Positions 1 to 7,416 of a stretch of 37,910 nt of DNA are shown here, one piece after another. Made by a program: the position numbers and the translations under genes. The first letter of the stretch is position 1; each line of letters opens with the position of its first letter. The DNA comes from Chitinophagaceae bacterium (lineage in GTDB: Bacteria > Bacteroidota > Bacteroidia > Chitinophagales > Chitinophagaceae), in the NCBI GenBank assembly GCA_947455605.1, contig CANGOX010000027.1, forward strand, positions 1-37,910. The letters run 5' to 3'. The notes below the pieces were generated by a model. It worked only from the letters and a program-made list of their open reading frames with translations. It searched no databases and had not been told where the DNA came from.

Positions 1-885
1 GAGAAAGAAGGTGGTTCTCAGGAACTTACTTTTGGTCTTGATGCGCGTGAGGTCTATATCGGGCGAGAGATACCATCTTCTGAATCGGGGAACATCCCTT
101 CGGTCCCACACGATATTGCCATTTGAGTCTTTCAAAACATTTTCGGTTCCGCCAAACATGCCTTCCGCCCCAAAGCCCAGGTCAATATTCAGCCAGGCAG
201 GGAGGTTCGATTTCTTTGCAAAGGATTTGAGATTGATACTCAACCAATAGGTCTGGCCATTATAATCCTTGATCATCCGCTCAATCGTTCTTCTCCCAAA
301 AAGGGAATTAGCCCTTACATTCAGATCTTCATCGGAGTAGTTATTGGAATGGAAGGAAAATTTAACCTGTATCTTTTGTTCATTCCATGCCAGCTGCTGA
401 GCAATGAATAAACTGCTTCCGGCCAAATTAGCAGTCATATCTCCGATGCTGAAACCCCATCCCGCAGAGAACCCGTCAAGTACTTCAATCACTGTCATGA
501 AAGCCGCCCCGCTTAACCCTCCTGCAATGGTCTGTTGCTTTCTGGAAAGCCCGGCCCAACGCCAGAACTCCGTACCCATTTTTCCGGTGGTATAGGCACT
601 GAACATATGACCCGCTTTGTCCATCTGAAACCAGGCATCATTATCATTAAAAAAATGGAAGGAGGTTTGGGGGTATCTTTTGTACCAGGTATTAGATAGT
701 GCTGCCAAACTGGATCCATAAAATACAGCCGTACCGGCTGCAGCAATATATATACGTGTCTTGTTCTTAGGGATTGAGGAAAAAGGCATTGTGGAAATGG
801 CTTCATGCGTACTGTCCTGACATAAACCTGAAAGGCTGTGCAATAGAAATAGTATGAACAGGATCTTCTTCACTACCTCAAACAT
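1..885 (-). CDS. DUF2279 family envelope protein, 3' part missing (window edge)
   Basis: An open frame of 295 codons runs from the ATG at 885 to the left edge without a stop, so the C-terminus lies outside the window. The product starts with a signal peptide (KKILFILFLLHSLSG, cleavage near LCQ). It carries the block MDKAGHMFSAY followed by a hydrophobic glycine/alanine-rich stretch, which I recognise as the DUF2279 (YfiM-like) signature of Bacteroidota cell-envelope proteins. The later part reads like beta-strand-rich sequence (GQTYWLSINL, WLNIDLGFG). Function is not known; a periplasmic or outer-membrane location is inferred from the signal peptide. The start at 885 puts the signal peptide at the N-terminus, but an in-frame ATG at 942 would add 19 residues with no intervening stop. 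The gene is divergent from the phosphohexomutase. Confidence 0.75.
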   Translation of the reverse strand, partial: MFEVVKKILFILFLLHSLSGLCQDSTHEAISTMPFSSIPKNKTRIYIAAAGTAVFYGSSLAALSNTWYKRYPQTSFHFFNDNDAWFQMDKAGHMFSAYTTGKMGTEFWRWAGLSRKQQTIAGGLSGAAFMTVIEVLDGFSAGWGFSIGDMTANLAGSSLFIAQQLAWNEQKIQVKFSFHSNNYSDEDLNVRANSLFGRRTIERMIKDYNGQTYWLSINLKSFAKKSNLPAWLNIDLGFGAEGMFGGTENVLKDSNGNIVWDRRDVPRFRRWYLSPDIDLTRIKTKSKFLRTTFFL

Positions 886-987
886 AATCAGTAATTCACC
901 AGAGTTCTGCTGATTGGGGTTGAAATTGGAAAAATTATTCATAAACTTGTCGTCTAATTGGATCAGGATCAACTAAAATAATTTACT

Positions 988-2715
988 ATGGACGCTGCCA
1001 TTCAGGAAAAGATCAATCTGTGGGTCAATGGAAACTACGACCAGGCTACTAAAGATGCCATTATTGCATTACAGGCCGGAAACCCCGACGAACTCGCTGA
1101 TGCTTTTTACCGTAACCTCGAATTTGGTACAGGTGGTTTACGAGGTATTATGGGGGTGGGTACCAACCGGATCAATAAATATACCATCGGCATGGCTACG
1201 CAGGGCTTTGCCAATTACCTGAAGAAGACCTATGGCAACGAGGAAGTGCGTATGGCCATTGCACACGATAGCCGAAACAACAGCCGCTTCTTTGCAGAAA
1301 CTACGGCCAATGTATTTGCGGCCAATGGTATTAAAGTATTCTTATTCGAATCTCTGCGTCCTACGCCTGAATTGAGTTTTGCGATCAGGAACCTGAAATG
1401 CAAAGGGGGTGTGGTTTGTACGGCATCCCATAATCCAAAGGAGTATAATGGTTATAAAGCATATTGGAATGATGGAGGTCAACTGGTACCACCCCACGAT
1501 GTGAATGTGATCAAAGAAGTAGAAGGTATTACCAGTGTGAATGATGTGAAATGGGAAGGAGGCAGTGCCAATATCACACTCATCGGTAAGGATATGGATC
1601 ATGCTTATATGGAAATGGTGAAGGGATTGAGTGTGTATCCGGATGTAATTGCCAAACAACATGATCTGAAGATCGTATATACTCCAATTCACGGAACCGG
1701 AATTACCCTGGTGCCTGAAGTATTGAAACTTTATGGATTTACCAATGTGACCATTGTTGAAGAACAATCCACTCCTGATGGAAATTTCCCAACCGTAAGC
1801 TATCCGAACCCTGAAGAAAGTGAGACCATGAGTATCGGTCTCAAAAAAGCCAAAGAGCTGGATGCGGATATTTTACTGGGTACTGATCCTGATGCCGATC
1901 GTGTGGGTATTGGTGTAAAGAACCACAAAGGTGAATGGGTATTAATGAACGGTAACCAGACAGCTGTTCTGGCTTTCACCTATATGATGGAAGCCCGCAA
2001 AGCCAAAGGTATTGCCCAACCCAATGACATGGTGATCACTACTATCGTTACTACGGAAATGATCAATCAGGTGGCTAAACAAAATGGTGTGGACTGCTAC
2101 AACGTACTCACCGGTTTTAAATGGATAGCCGAAAAGATCAAAGAACTTGATGGCCAGAAGAATTATGTGATCGGTGGCGAAGAAAGTTTTGGTTTGATGA
2201 TCGGCAACCAGATCCGCGATAAAGATGCCGTTAGTGCTGTTGCTATCCTTTGTGAAATGGCAGCCTATGAAAAGAACCGGGGAAAATCTCTTTTTGATAA
2301 GATGATAGAACTCTATGTGCAGTATGGATTTTATTATGAGAACCTGATCAGCATTACCAAAAAAGGAATGAACGGTCAAAAGGAGATCGCTGATATGATG
2401 GAAGGATACCGAAATAATCCACCTAAAACTATCAGCAGTGCACAGGTAACTACCCTGCTGGATTATCAATTACAGAAAGGTACCAATCTGGTAACCGGTG
2501 AAACCTGGAAGATCGAATTGCCTAAGAGTAATGTATTGCAGTTTGTAACGGCAGATGGCACCAAGATCTCTGCCCGCCCTTCCGGTACCGAACCCAAGAT
2601 CAAGTTCTATTTCAGCGTAAATACCCGGCTCGAAAGCAAGGATGCCTATGATGCAACTTTTGCTGTTCTTGAGAATAAGATCAAATCCATTATTGAGGAT
2701 ATGAATTTGAAATAA
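988..2715 (+). CDS. Phospho-sugar mutase (long alpha-D-phosphohexomutase, phosphoglucomutase-type)
   Basis: This 575-residue cytosolic enzyme interconverts sugar 1- and 6-phosphates (glucose or mannose type), supplying glycogen, nucleotide-sugar and cell-wall pathways. All phosphohexomutase signatures are present in order: the phosphoserine loop TASHNPKEYNGYK (Ser147), the metal loop DPDADRVG (300-307), the sugar loop GGEESFG (396-402) and the phosphate-binding loop RPSGTEPKIK (530-539). The length and the N-terminal helical extension match the long PGM2/PgcA-like subfamily rather than GlmM (about 450 residues), which is encoded separately at 20385-21764. Substrate preference cannot be read from the sequence. 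The start is the only sensible ATG; the upstream 100 bp is shared with the divergent DUF2279 gene and holds no perfect TAnnTTTG box. The gene is followed by an inverted repeat with a T-run. Confidence 0.92.
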   Translation: MDAAIQEKINLWVNGNYDQATKDAIIALQAGNPDELADAFYRNLEFGTGGLRGIMGVGTNRINKYTIGMATQGFANYLKKTYGNEEVRMAIAHDSRNNSRFFAETTANVFAANGIKVFLFESLRPTPELSFAIRNLKCKGGVVCTASHNPKEYNGYKAYWNDGGQLVPPHDVNVIKEVEGITSVNDVKWEGGSANITLIGKDMDHAYMEMVKGLSVYPDVIAKQHDLKIVYTPIHGTGITLVPEVLKLYGFTNVTIVEEQSTPDGNFPTVSYPNPEESETMSIGLKKAKELDADILLGTDPDADRVGIGVKNHKGEWVLMNGNQTAVLAFTYMMEARKAKGIAQPNDMVITTIVTTEMINQVAKQNGVDCYNVLTGFKWIAEKIKELDGQKNYVIGGEESFGLMIGNQIRDKDAVSAVAILCEMAAYEKNRGKSLFDKMIELYVQYGFYYENLISITKKGMNGQKEIADMMEGYRNNPPKTISSAQVTTLLDYQLQKGTNLVTGETWKIELPKSNVLQFVTADGTKISARPSGTEPKIKFYFSVNTRLESKDAYDATFAVLENKIKSIIEDMNLK

Positions 2716-2727
2716 GCATATTTTACT

Positions 2728-2780
2728 GCCGCAGATTCGCAGATGATTGAATGCAAATCTGCGAATCTGCGGCTTTTTTG
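2728..2780 (+). terminator. 17-bp perfect inverted repeat with T-run (gcagattc word, copy 1)
   Basis: Arms at 2728-2744 and 2757-2773 are perfectly complementary, with a 12-nt loop, and are followed by TTTTTTG. It lies 12 bp after the mutase stop codon and could act as an intrinsic terminator. The arm contains GCAGATTCGCAGAT, itself a reiterated word, and the same arm recurs at 26864-26910 behind an unrelated gene. It is therefore a dispersed repeat that has the form of a terminator. Confidence 0.8.
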
Positions 2781-2887
2781 TTTTCATCAGAACCGTCCCT
2801 CTGAATAACTTCTGTCCATCATTTTCTTTTTGCACCACCCCGATTGCCCGTTTCTCTCATCTTTCTTAGCTGTATATTCGTACTGCT

Positions 2888-3544
2888 ATGAGAACATACG
2901 AGGATACATACCAGCACAAAGGACTCCGCAAGCGGCTGGTGGATCTATTAAAAGAAAAAGGCATTACGGATGAACAGGTACTGGACGCTATCAATGCCAT
3001 CCCCCGCCATTATTTTCTTGATTCCGCTTTTGATAAGATCGCGTATGAAGACCGCGCTTTCCCGATAGGGGAGTCGCAAACCATTTCACAGCCTTATACG
3101 GTTGCTTACCAGACGCAACTCCTGCAGATAAAGCGTTCAGAAAAAGTGCTGGAGATAGGAACAGGCAGTATTTATCAAACAACCGTGCTGGCAGAATTAG
3201 GAGCACGGGTATTTACCATCGAGCGTCAGAAAAAATTATATGATCTGCAGAAGGATTATTATTTCAGGAACAAATACCCTAATATCAAATTCTTTTTTGG
3301 AGATGGTTTTGAAGGCCTGCCCACATTTGCACCCTTTGATAAAATTATCATTACTGCCGCAGCACCCTTTATTCCGCCCAAATTGATCCAGCAATTGAAA
3401 CCCGGTGGTATGATGGTGATCCCCGTAGACGAAGGCGATTCACAACGCATGCTCCGCCTCACCAAAGAAGCCGACGGCAGCATCACCGAAGAAGCTTTCG
3501 AGCAATTCTCCTTTGTGCCAATGCTCACAGGGAAGAACAGATAA
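2888..3544 (+). CDS. pcm: Protein-L-isoaspartate O-methyltransferase
   Basis: The 218-residue product matches PCMT: it methylates L-isoaspartyl residues formed by protein ageing, using S-adenosylmethionine, so that they can revert to aspartate. Visible features are the N-terminal helical part with AINAIPRHYFL, the substrate-side block AYEDRAFPIGESQTISQPY (positions 52-70), the SAM motif VLEIGTGS (near 87-94) and the late block LIQQLKPGGMMVIPV. Odd point: the usual glycine after GTGS (GTGSGYQ) is isoleucine here (GTGSIYQ). Length is normal for bacterial PCMT. The ATG at 2888 sits just downstream of TATATTCG (2874-2881), one base off a TAnnTTTG box. The gene is convergent with the TonB-type barrel gene. 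Confidence 0.93.
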   Translation: MRTYEDTYQHKGLRKRLVDLLKEKGITDEQVLDAINAIPRHYFLDSAFDKIAYEDRAFPIGESQTISQPYTVAYQTQLLQIKRSEKVLEIGTGSIYQTTVLAELGARVFTIERQKKLYDLQKDYYFRNKYPNIKFFFGDGFEGLPTFAPFDKIIITAAAPFIPPKLIQQLKPGGMMVIPVDEGDSQRMLRLTKEADGSITEEAFEQFSFVPMLTGKNR

Positions 3545-3698
3545 TTAAAAATTAGAAATTAAGAATTAAGAATTAGATGTTGTTGTGGAATTGTAATTAC
3601 TCACAAACATCAAACCTAAGGTCTGCTGCACAAAAGAGCCGCTTGATTGCAATCAAGCGGCTCTTCAATTTTTAATTATTAATTTCTAATTTTTAATT
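3543..3698. repeat. Nested inverted repeat between convergent genes (AT-rich attagaaatta word)
   Basis: Outer arms 3543-3562 and 3679-3698 are a perfect 20-bp inverted repeat that begins at the stop codon of pcm and ends 4 bp before the end of the barrel gene. The left side continues with further shifted copies of the same word (aagaattaagaatta). Inside lies an unrelated perfect palindrome (3634-3665) that has terminator shape. The two elements are nested in a 160-bp convergent junction. Confidence 0.75.
3634..3665. terminator. 32-bp perfect palindrome, likely bidirectional terminator
   Basis: The half-site AAGAGCCGCTTGATTG is followed at once by its exact reverse complement. On the plus strand CAATTTTTAA follows; on the minus strand the hairpin is followed by TTTTG. 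It lies between the convergent pcm and TonB-type barrel genes and could stop transcription from both sides. Confidence 0.75.
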
Positions 3699-3702
3699 AA
3701 AA

Positions 3703-6375
3703 TTACTGCTGCATCATCTCTGCTCCACCACTCTGGTCTGCTTTTGTATTCTTACGTTTGAATAAAGTAGCATCAAACTTACCAAAGCGGTAGCTGAAGT
3801 TCAGACGCAGCATCTGCTGGTCTCTTCTTCTTTCACTGGTCTGTGTGAAATATGTACTTTCAGAATATGATTTAAATACCTGTGTTTTGAAGATATCATT
3901 CATACTCAGGGTTAAAGATCCACTTTGGCCGTTCTTCCAGGTCCAGTCTTTACGGATAGCGAGGTCAAATCCATAACGTGGCAGGTTATAACCTTGTGAG
4001 GTTGACTGTGGTCCGCCCCCAAACATCATACCGCCACCACCACCACCGCGCATACCGCCACCGCCTGAGTTAGGAGGTAATACAGTTTTCGCCTGGTAAT
4101 CGCCGCTCAACTGTACAGATAATCCTTTGGATACTTTAAAGTTGCTGTTCATTTTTCCAAACCAGCTTACCAATGAATTACTGAGGTTCTGTCCGGGAAC
4201 GGTTGCATTGATCTTTGAGTTGAAAAGATTCACGTTCAAAGTAAGATCCCACCATTTGGTCACGGCCATTTTATTGGTCAGTTCCACTCCGTATGAATAA
4301 CTGTAATCGGCATTGATATAGGTATTGAAATAGGCACTGTCGCCACTGGTTAAACCATTCTTATCCCTGTACACATAACGGGTGATCAGGTCAGTTGTAT
4401 GTTTAAAGAATACAGTAGCCAGGAAATTCGCCCCTCGTGTATAAGCATCATTATATGAAACCTCGAATGAATTGGTGAACTCCGGTTTCAATCCTGCATT
4501 ACCGATATTGATATTCTGTGGATCTGAATAATCAGGGAAAGGCATTAACTGGAAGAAGTTAGGACGGTTCACACGACGTGAATAGTTCAACTGGAAATCC
4601 TGCTTGTCATCTATCTTATACGTAACGAAAGCACTTGGGAAAAGGCTTAACGGATACGTTACTTTAAATGTGGCAGAATCTGCACCCTTTGCGTTCAGCA
4701 AAGTACCCGTATAATTAGAACTTTCTGCACGTACACCTATCTGATAGCTCCATTTTTTCACTTTAAAGCTATAGGTAGCATAAGCTGCAGATACCATATC
4801 TGTGAACTTATACTTGTTACTGATCAACGGAACCAATATATAGGAATTGGTGGTATAATCATAACGGTACTGATCGCTCATATTACTAAAATCCCTGATC
4901 GCTGTACGGCCACCTGCTTCAAACTTGGTATCATCAGAAATCGGGTTCTCATAATCGATCTGACCTGTATAGTTCTTGGTGCTTCCGCTTCCCTTGGTCT
5001 GTTGTTGCAGCGCCAGACCTTTGAAAGCATCATTGGTATAATAGGTCTGCGTATTGATAATCGCGTCGCTATGGTTATTATTTGAGTTATAGTTAAAATC
5101 GGCAGAGATATTATGACCGTTCTTGGCAAAATTGTGTTTGTAGCTGATCTGTGTTCCCAGGTTCTCCATTACTGCCTGACTTATGGTTGCGATCCTGTTA
5201 TAAGATGAATAAACACCTTTGATCGTTGAATCCACTTTCTGCATCTGGTCGTTATCAAACTGGCCTTTCATATAGTTACCCGCAATGGAAATGGTATTTC
5301 GGTTATCTACAAAATAATCCATACCGCCACGGAAGAAACCAAAGAAGCCGGTATTCACACCATGACTCGTATTGTATACACTGCTGGGTGTGGTAAGTAT
5401 ATTATCCCTGCTGGTGATACCATCAGAAATAGATTTACGCTGGTTGTAATTGGCACTCAGCGAGAAATTCACTTTGTTCTGGCGGATATTCAGATCGCCA
5501 CCAAAATTTCCTTTTCCACGTGAGTCAACACCGGTACGGATACTACCGTTATAACCTACTTTCTTGTTCTTTTTCAAAACAATATTAAGGATACCGGCAT
5601 TTCCACCAGATGCATCAAACTTTGCACCGGGGTTGGTGATCATTTCAACTTTGTCGATAATATCGGCAGGGATTTGATCGAGTGTTAAAGTAGTTGGCCT
5701 TCCATCAATGAAAATAGTAGGGGTTGCATTACGCATGGTTACATTACCATCAATATCCACATTCAATGATGGGATACTTTTCATGATCTCTGTAGCGGTT
5801 TGTCCGGTACTAACCAGGTTCTTGTCTACATTGAATATTTTTCTGTCGATACCCAGTTCAAACTGAGGTTTGGAAGTGGAAGTAACAGTTACATTACCCA
5901 GGTCGGTAGCAGAAGCTTCCATTTTGATATTACCCAGGTCTTTATCTGCCATTGCCATGGCTTGTTGCATAGCACCACCACCAGCAGCATTGGCACCACC
6001 ACCGGTAGGCATTTTAATACCAAAACTGATCGGTAGATCCTTTGCTGTATATCCCAGCGCACTGATCTTCAGTTTAAAGTTTCCGAAAATGGGTAAATTA
6101 TCAAAGCTGAAATTACCATTGGCCTTGGTGATCAGGGTACTGAAGATCACTTCTTTCATTTTCTTGGTAGCCGTATCAAATTTGTTGCCGAGCAACTGAA
6201 CGGTTACAGACTCTATGGCTTTATTGGTCTTACTGTCAACCAGCTTACCATAAAAATGGCCCATATTCATATTTTGGGCATTGGCACCACCCCCGGCACG
6301 CATACCTCCGGGCATTTGCGAAATTGCCACCAGGCACATCAGATTCAGAACAACTACAGTTAAAATTTTTCTCAT
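3703..6375 (-). CDS. TonB-dependent receptor-like outer-membrane beta-barrel protein
   Basis: The 890-residue product has a signal peptide (MRKILTVVVLNLMCLVAISQ). A carboxypeptidase-regulatory-like beta-sandwich follows (about 38-115: GKLVDSKTNKAIESVTVQL), then a plug domain (about 180-275, with TATEIMKSIPSLNVD and IFIDGRPTTL) and a long barrel with alternating aromatic strands, matching the OMP_b-brl_3 type. It should import or bind a substrate at the outer membrane; the substrate is unknown, and no SusD partner is adjacent. Unusual are three glycine-rich stretches: the mature N-terminus (MPGGMRAGGG), PTGGGANAAGGG near 125, and a run at 767-789 inside the barrel, likely an extracellular loop. 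The terminal residues are polar and glutamine-rich rather than the classic barrel-ending aromatic. The start follows a near-box CAACTTTG. Confidence 0.9.
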   Translation of the reverse strand: MRKILTVVVLNLMCLVAISQMPGGMRAGGGANAQNMNMGHFYGKLVDSKTNKAIESVTVQLLGNKFDTATKKMKEVIFSTLITKANGNFSFDNLPIFGNFKLKISALGYTAKDLPISFGIKMPTGGGANAAGGGAMQQAMAMADKDLGNIKMEASATDLGNVTVTSTSKPQFELGIDRKIFNVDKNLVSTGQTATEIMKSIPSLNVDIDGNVTMRNATPTIFIDGRPTTLTLDQIPADIIDKVEMITNPGAKFDASGGNAGILNIVLKKNKKVGYNGSIRTGVDSRGKGNFGGDLNIRQNKVNFSLSANYNQRKSISDGITSRDNILTTPSSVYNTSHGVNTGFFGFFRGGMDYFVDNRNTISIAGNYMKGQFDNDQMQKVDSTIKGVYSSYNRIATISQAVMENLGTQISYKHNFAKNGHNISADFNYNSNNNHSDAIINTQTYYTNDAFKGLALQQQTKGSGSTKNYTGQIDYENPISDDTKFEAGGRTAIRDFSNMSDQYRYDYTTNSYILVPLISNKYKFTDMVSAAYATYSFKVKKWSYQIGVRAESSNYTGTLLNAKGADSATFKVTYPLSLFPSAFVTYKIDDKQDFQLNYSRRVNRPNFFQLMPFPDYSDPQNINIGNAGLKPEFTNSFEVSYNDAYTRGANFLATVFFKHTTDLITRYVYRDKNGLTSGDSAYFNTYINADYSYSYGVELTNKMAVTKWWDLTLNVNLFNSKINATVPGQNLSNSLVSWFGKMNSNFKVSKGLSVQLSGDYQAKTVLPPNSGGGGMRGGGGGGMMFGGGPQSTSQGYNLPRYGFDLAIRKDWTWKNGQSGSLTLSMNDIFKTQVFKSYSESTYFTQTSERRRDQQMLRLNFSYRFGKFDATLFKRKNTKADQSGGAEMMQQ

Positions 6376-6534
6376 GATTTATATTCGTATTATATTATGC
6401 AAAGTTGCGATGCAAGCCCTTCTCCCTTGTTTTTCATTACACCAACGGTAATATGACAAATTTGAATGGACAAAGTTGGAAAATGAAGGGTAGAAAATGC
6501 TGTTTTGTCGGTGACTACCCGGTTTTATCGGTAA

Positions 6535-7137
6535 TCAGATCAGCCAGACCATCAATAGTTGCACCAGACCGATCAAAAAACCGATCATGGCGCCAAACAG
6601 GCCTAAAAGACGCAATTCTTTCGAAAGTCCTTGATATACAATCAGTTCTAATTTTTCAGGTGCAAAATTGCCCAGTTTTTTTGTAACCATACCCTCAATA
6701 TCTATCTGCTCTTTCAAACTGCCCACATAGTTTTTCATGATCACCGGGAAAAGTTCGCCCAGTTCGTCCATGAACACCGATTTCATCTCATTAATGGTCT
6801 TATCGCCGATGAACATGCTCACGATCGGCATCTTTTTGGCCAGTTTTACCCGTAAAAAATGGTCGATATGTTCTTCGATCACCGGCATGATCTTCTCCAG
6901 TGCGGCAGGATCGGCAATTTTCTGTTCGATAAAATCAAGGGAAAAGAACTCCTCATTAACCATTTTGGCCACACTTTCAGCGATCTGTTTTTGCCTTTTG
7001 GGAAAAATGCCCTGTAAGCTGAAACCCAGCACCCTTATCGAATTTCTTGGCCTGAACAGCATTTTGATGGCTAACCAGAGGGTAAACCAGCCAATAAAAG
7101 CCGAAAGGAAGGGAATCAGGAAAAGACCTAAATGCAT
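6535..7137 (-). CDS. DUF445 family membrane protein
   Basis: The 200-residue protein has an N-terminal membrane segment (HLGLFLIPFLSAFIGWFTLW), the family block LAIKMLFRPR, then FPKRQKQIAESVAKMVNEEF, a helical cytosolic middle region with IVSMFIGDKTINEMKSVF, and a C-terminal membrane segment (LGLFGAMIGFLIGLVQLLMV). This matches the short DUF445 (YheB-like) form of Bacteroidota. No enzymatic role is known. It lies directly downstream of tRNA-His on the same strand, separated from it by a terminator-like hairpin, so it may have its own weak promoter (TAAATTTT near the ATG) or depend on read-through. Confidence 0.85.
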   Translation of the reverse strand: MHLGLFLIPFLSAFIGWFTLWLAIKMLFRPRNSIRVLGFSLQGIFPKRQKQIAESVAKMVNEEFFSLDFIEQKIADPAALEKIMPVIEEHIDHFLRVKLAKKMPIVSMFIGDKTINEMKSVFMDELGELFPVIMKNYVGSLKEQIDIEGMVTKKLGNFAPEKLELIVYQGLSKELRLLGLFGAMIGFLIGLVQLLMVWLI

Positions 7138-7150
7138 GCTATAAAATTTA

Positions 7151-7185
7151 AAAACCTATCCAGCTCTAAAGGCGGAATAGGTTTT
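7151..7185 (-). terminator. Hairpin downstream of tRNA-His
   Basis: AAAACCTAT at 7151-7159 pairs with ATAGGTTTT at 7177-7185. Read on the minus strand, the hairpin starts 7 bp after the tRNA 3' end and is followed by TTTTTAAATTTTAT. It is a plausible terminator for the tRNA. Confidence 0.6.
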
Positions 7186-7191
7186 CTTAAG

Positions 7192-7266
7192 GGAGAACGA
7201 GGGGTCTCGAACCCCCGACCTTTAGTGCCACAAACTAACGCTCTAACCAACTGAGCTACGCCCTCC
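7192..7266 (-). tRNA. trnH: tRNA-His (anticodon GTG)
   Basis: The minus strand folds into a full cloverleaf. The acceptor is GAGGGCG paired with CGTTCTC (one G-T wobble each at two positions), followed by U8 A9. The D stem is GCTC/GAGC. The anticodon stem is TTAGT/ACTAA with loop TTGTGGC, giving anticodon GTG. The T arm has TTCGAGA in the loop. An extra 5' G (position -1) lies opposite C73, the hallmark of histidine tRNAs. CCA is not encoded. A TATTTTTG promoter box lies 15 bp upstream. Confidence 0.97.
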
Positions 7267-7281
7267 ATTTTTATTGGATGG

Positions 7282-7289
7282 CAAAAATA
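7282..7289 (-). promoter_or_regulatory. -7 box TATTTTTG for tRNA-His
   Basis: The perfect Bacteroidota -7 consensus TAnnTTTG lies on the minus strand, ending 15 bp before the tRNA 5' end. No clear TTTG is seen at -33. Confidence 0.55.
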
Positions 7290-7399
7290 AGGCAAATACC
7301 CTTCACGGAAAACTGATTTTTAAACTCTTTTTGCCTGCCGCCTATCAAAACCTTTGTTAATTGGGGTGAAATGGTGATGACCTAAACATCTTTTTAGGT

Positions 7400-7407
7400 T
7401 ATTTTTG
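7400..7407 (+). promoter_or_regulatory. -7 box TATTTTTG for the tail-specific protease
   Basis: The box is a perfect TAnnTTTG match ending 9 bp before the ATG at 7417. Since the TTG at 7405 is part of this box, that triplet is unlikely to be the start codon. A small hairpin (CCTAAA/TTTAGG) lies just upstream. Confidence 0.5.
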
Positions 7408-7416
7408 AAACTTATC

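Noticed and set aside
513..806. Open frame of 97 codons on the minus strand near the left edge
   Set aside because: It is in another frame of the DUF2279 gene, which has a signal peptide and the DKAGHMFSAY motif and runs to the window edge.
1942..2469. Open frame of 175 codons opposite the phosphohexomutase gene
   Set aside because: It overlaps the conserved mutase motifs on the other strand and has no recognisable features of its own.
6376..6534. 159-bp gap between the barrel gene and the DUF445 gene, examined for a small gene or riboswitch
   Set aside because: Only a near-match -7 box (CAACTTTG on the minus strand) was found; no stable fold or conserved small open frame is evident.
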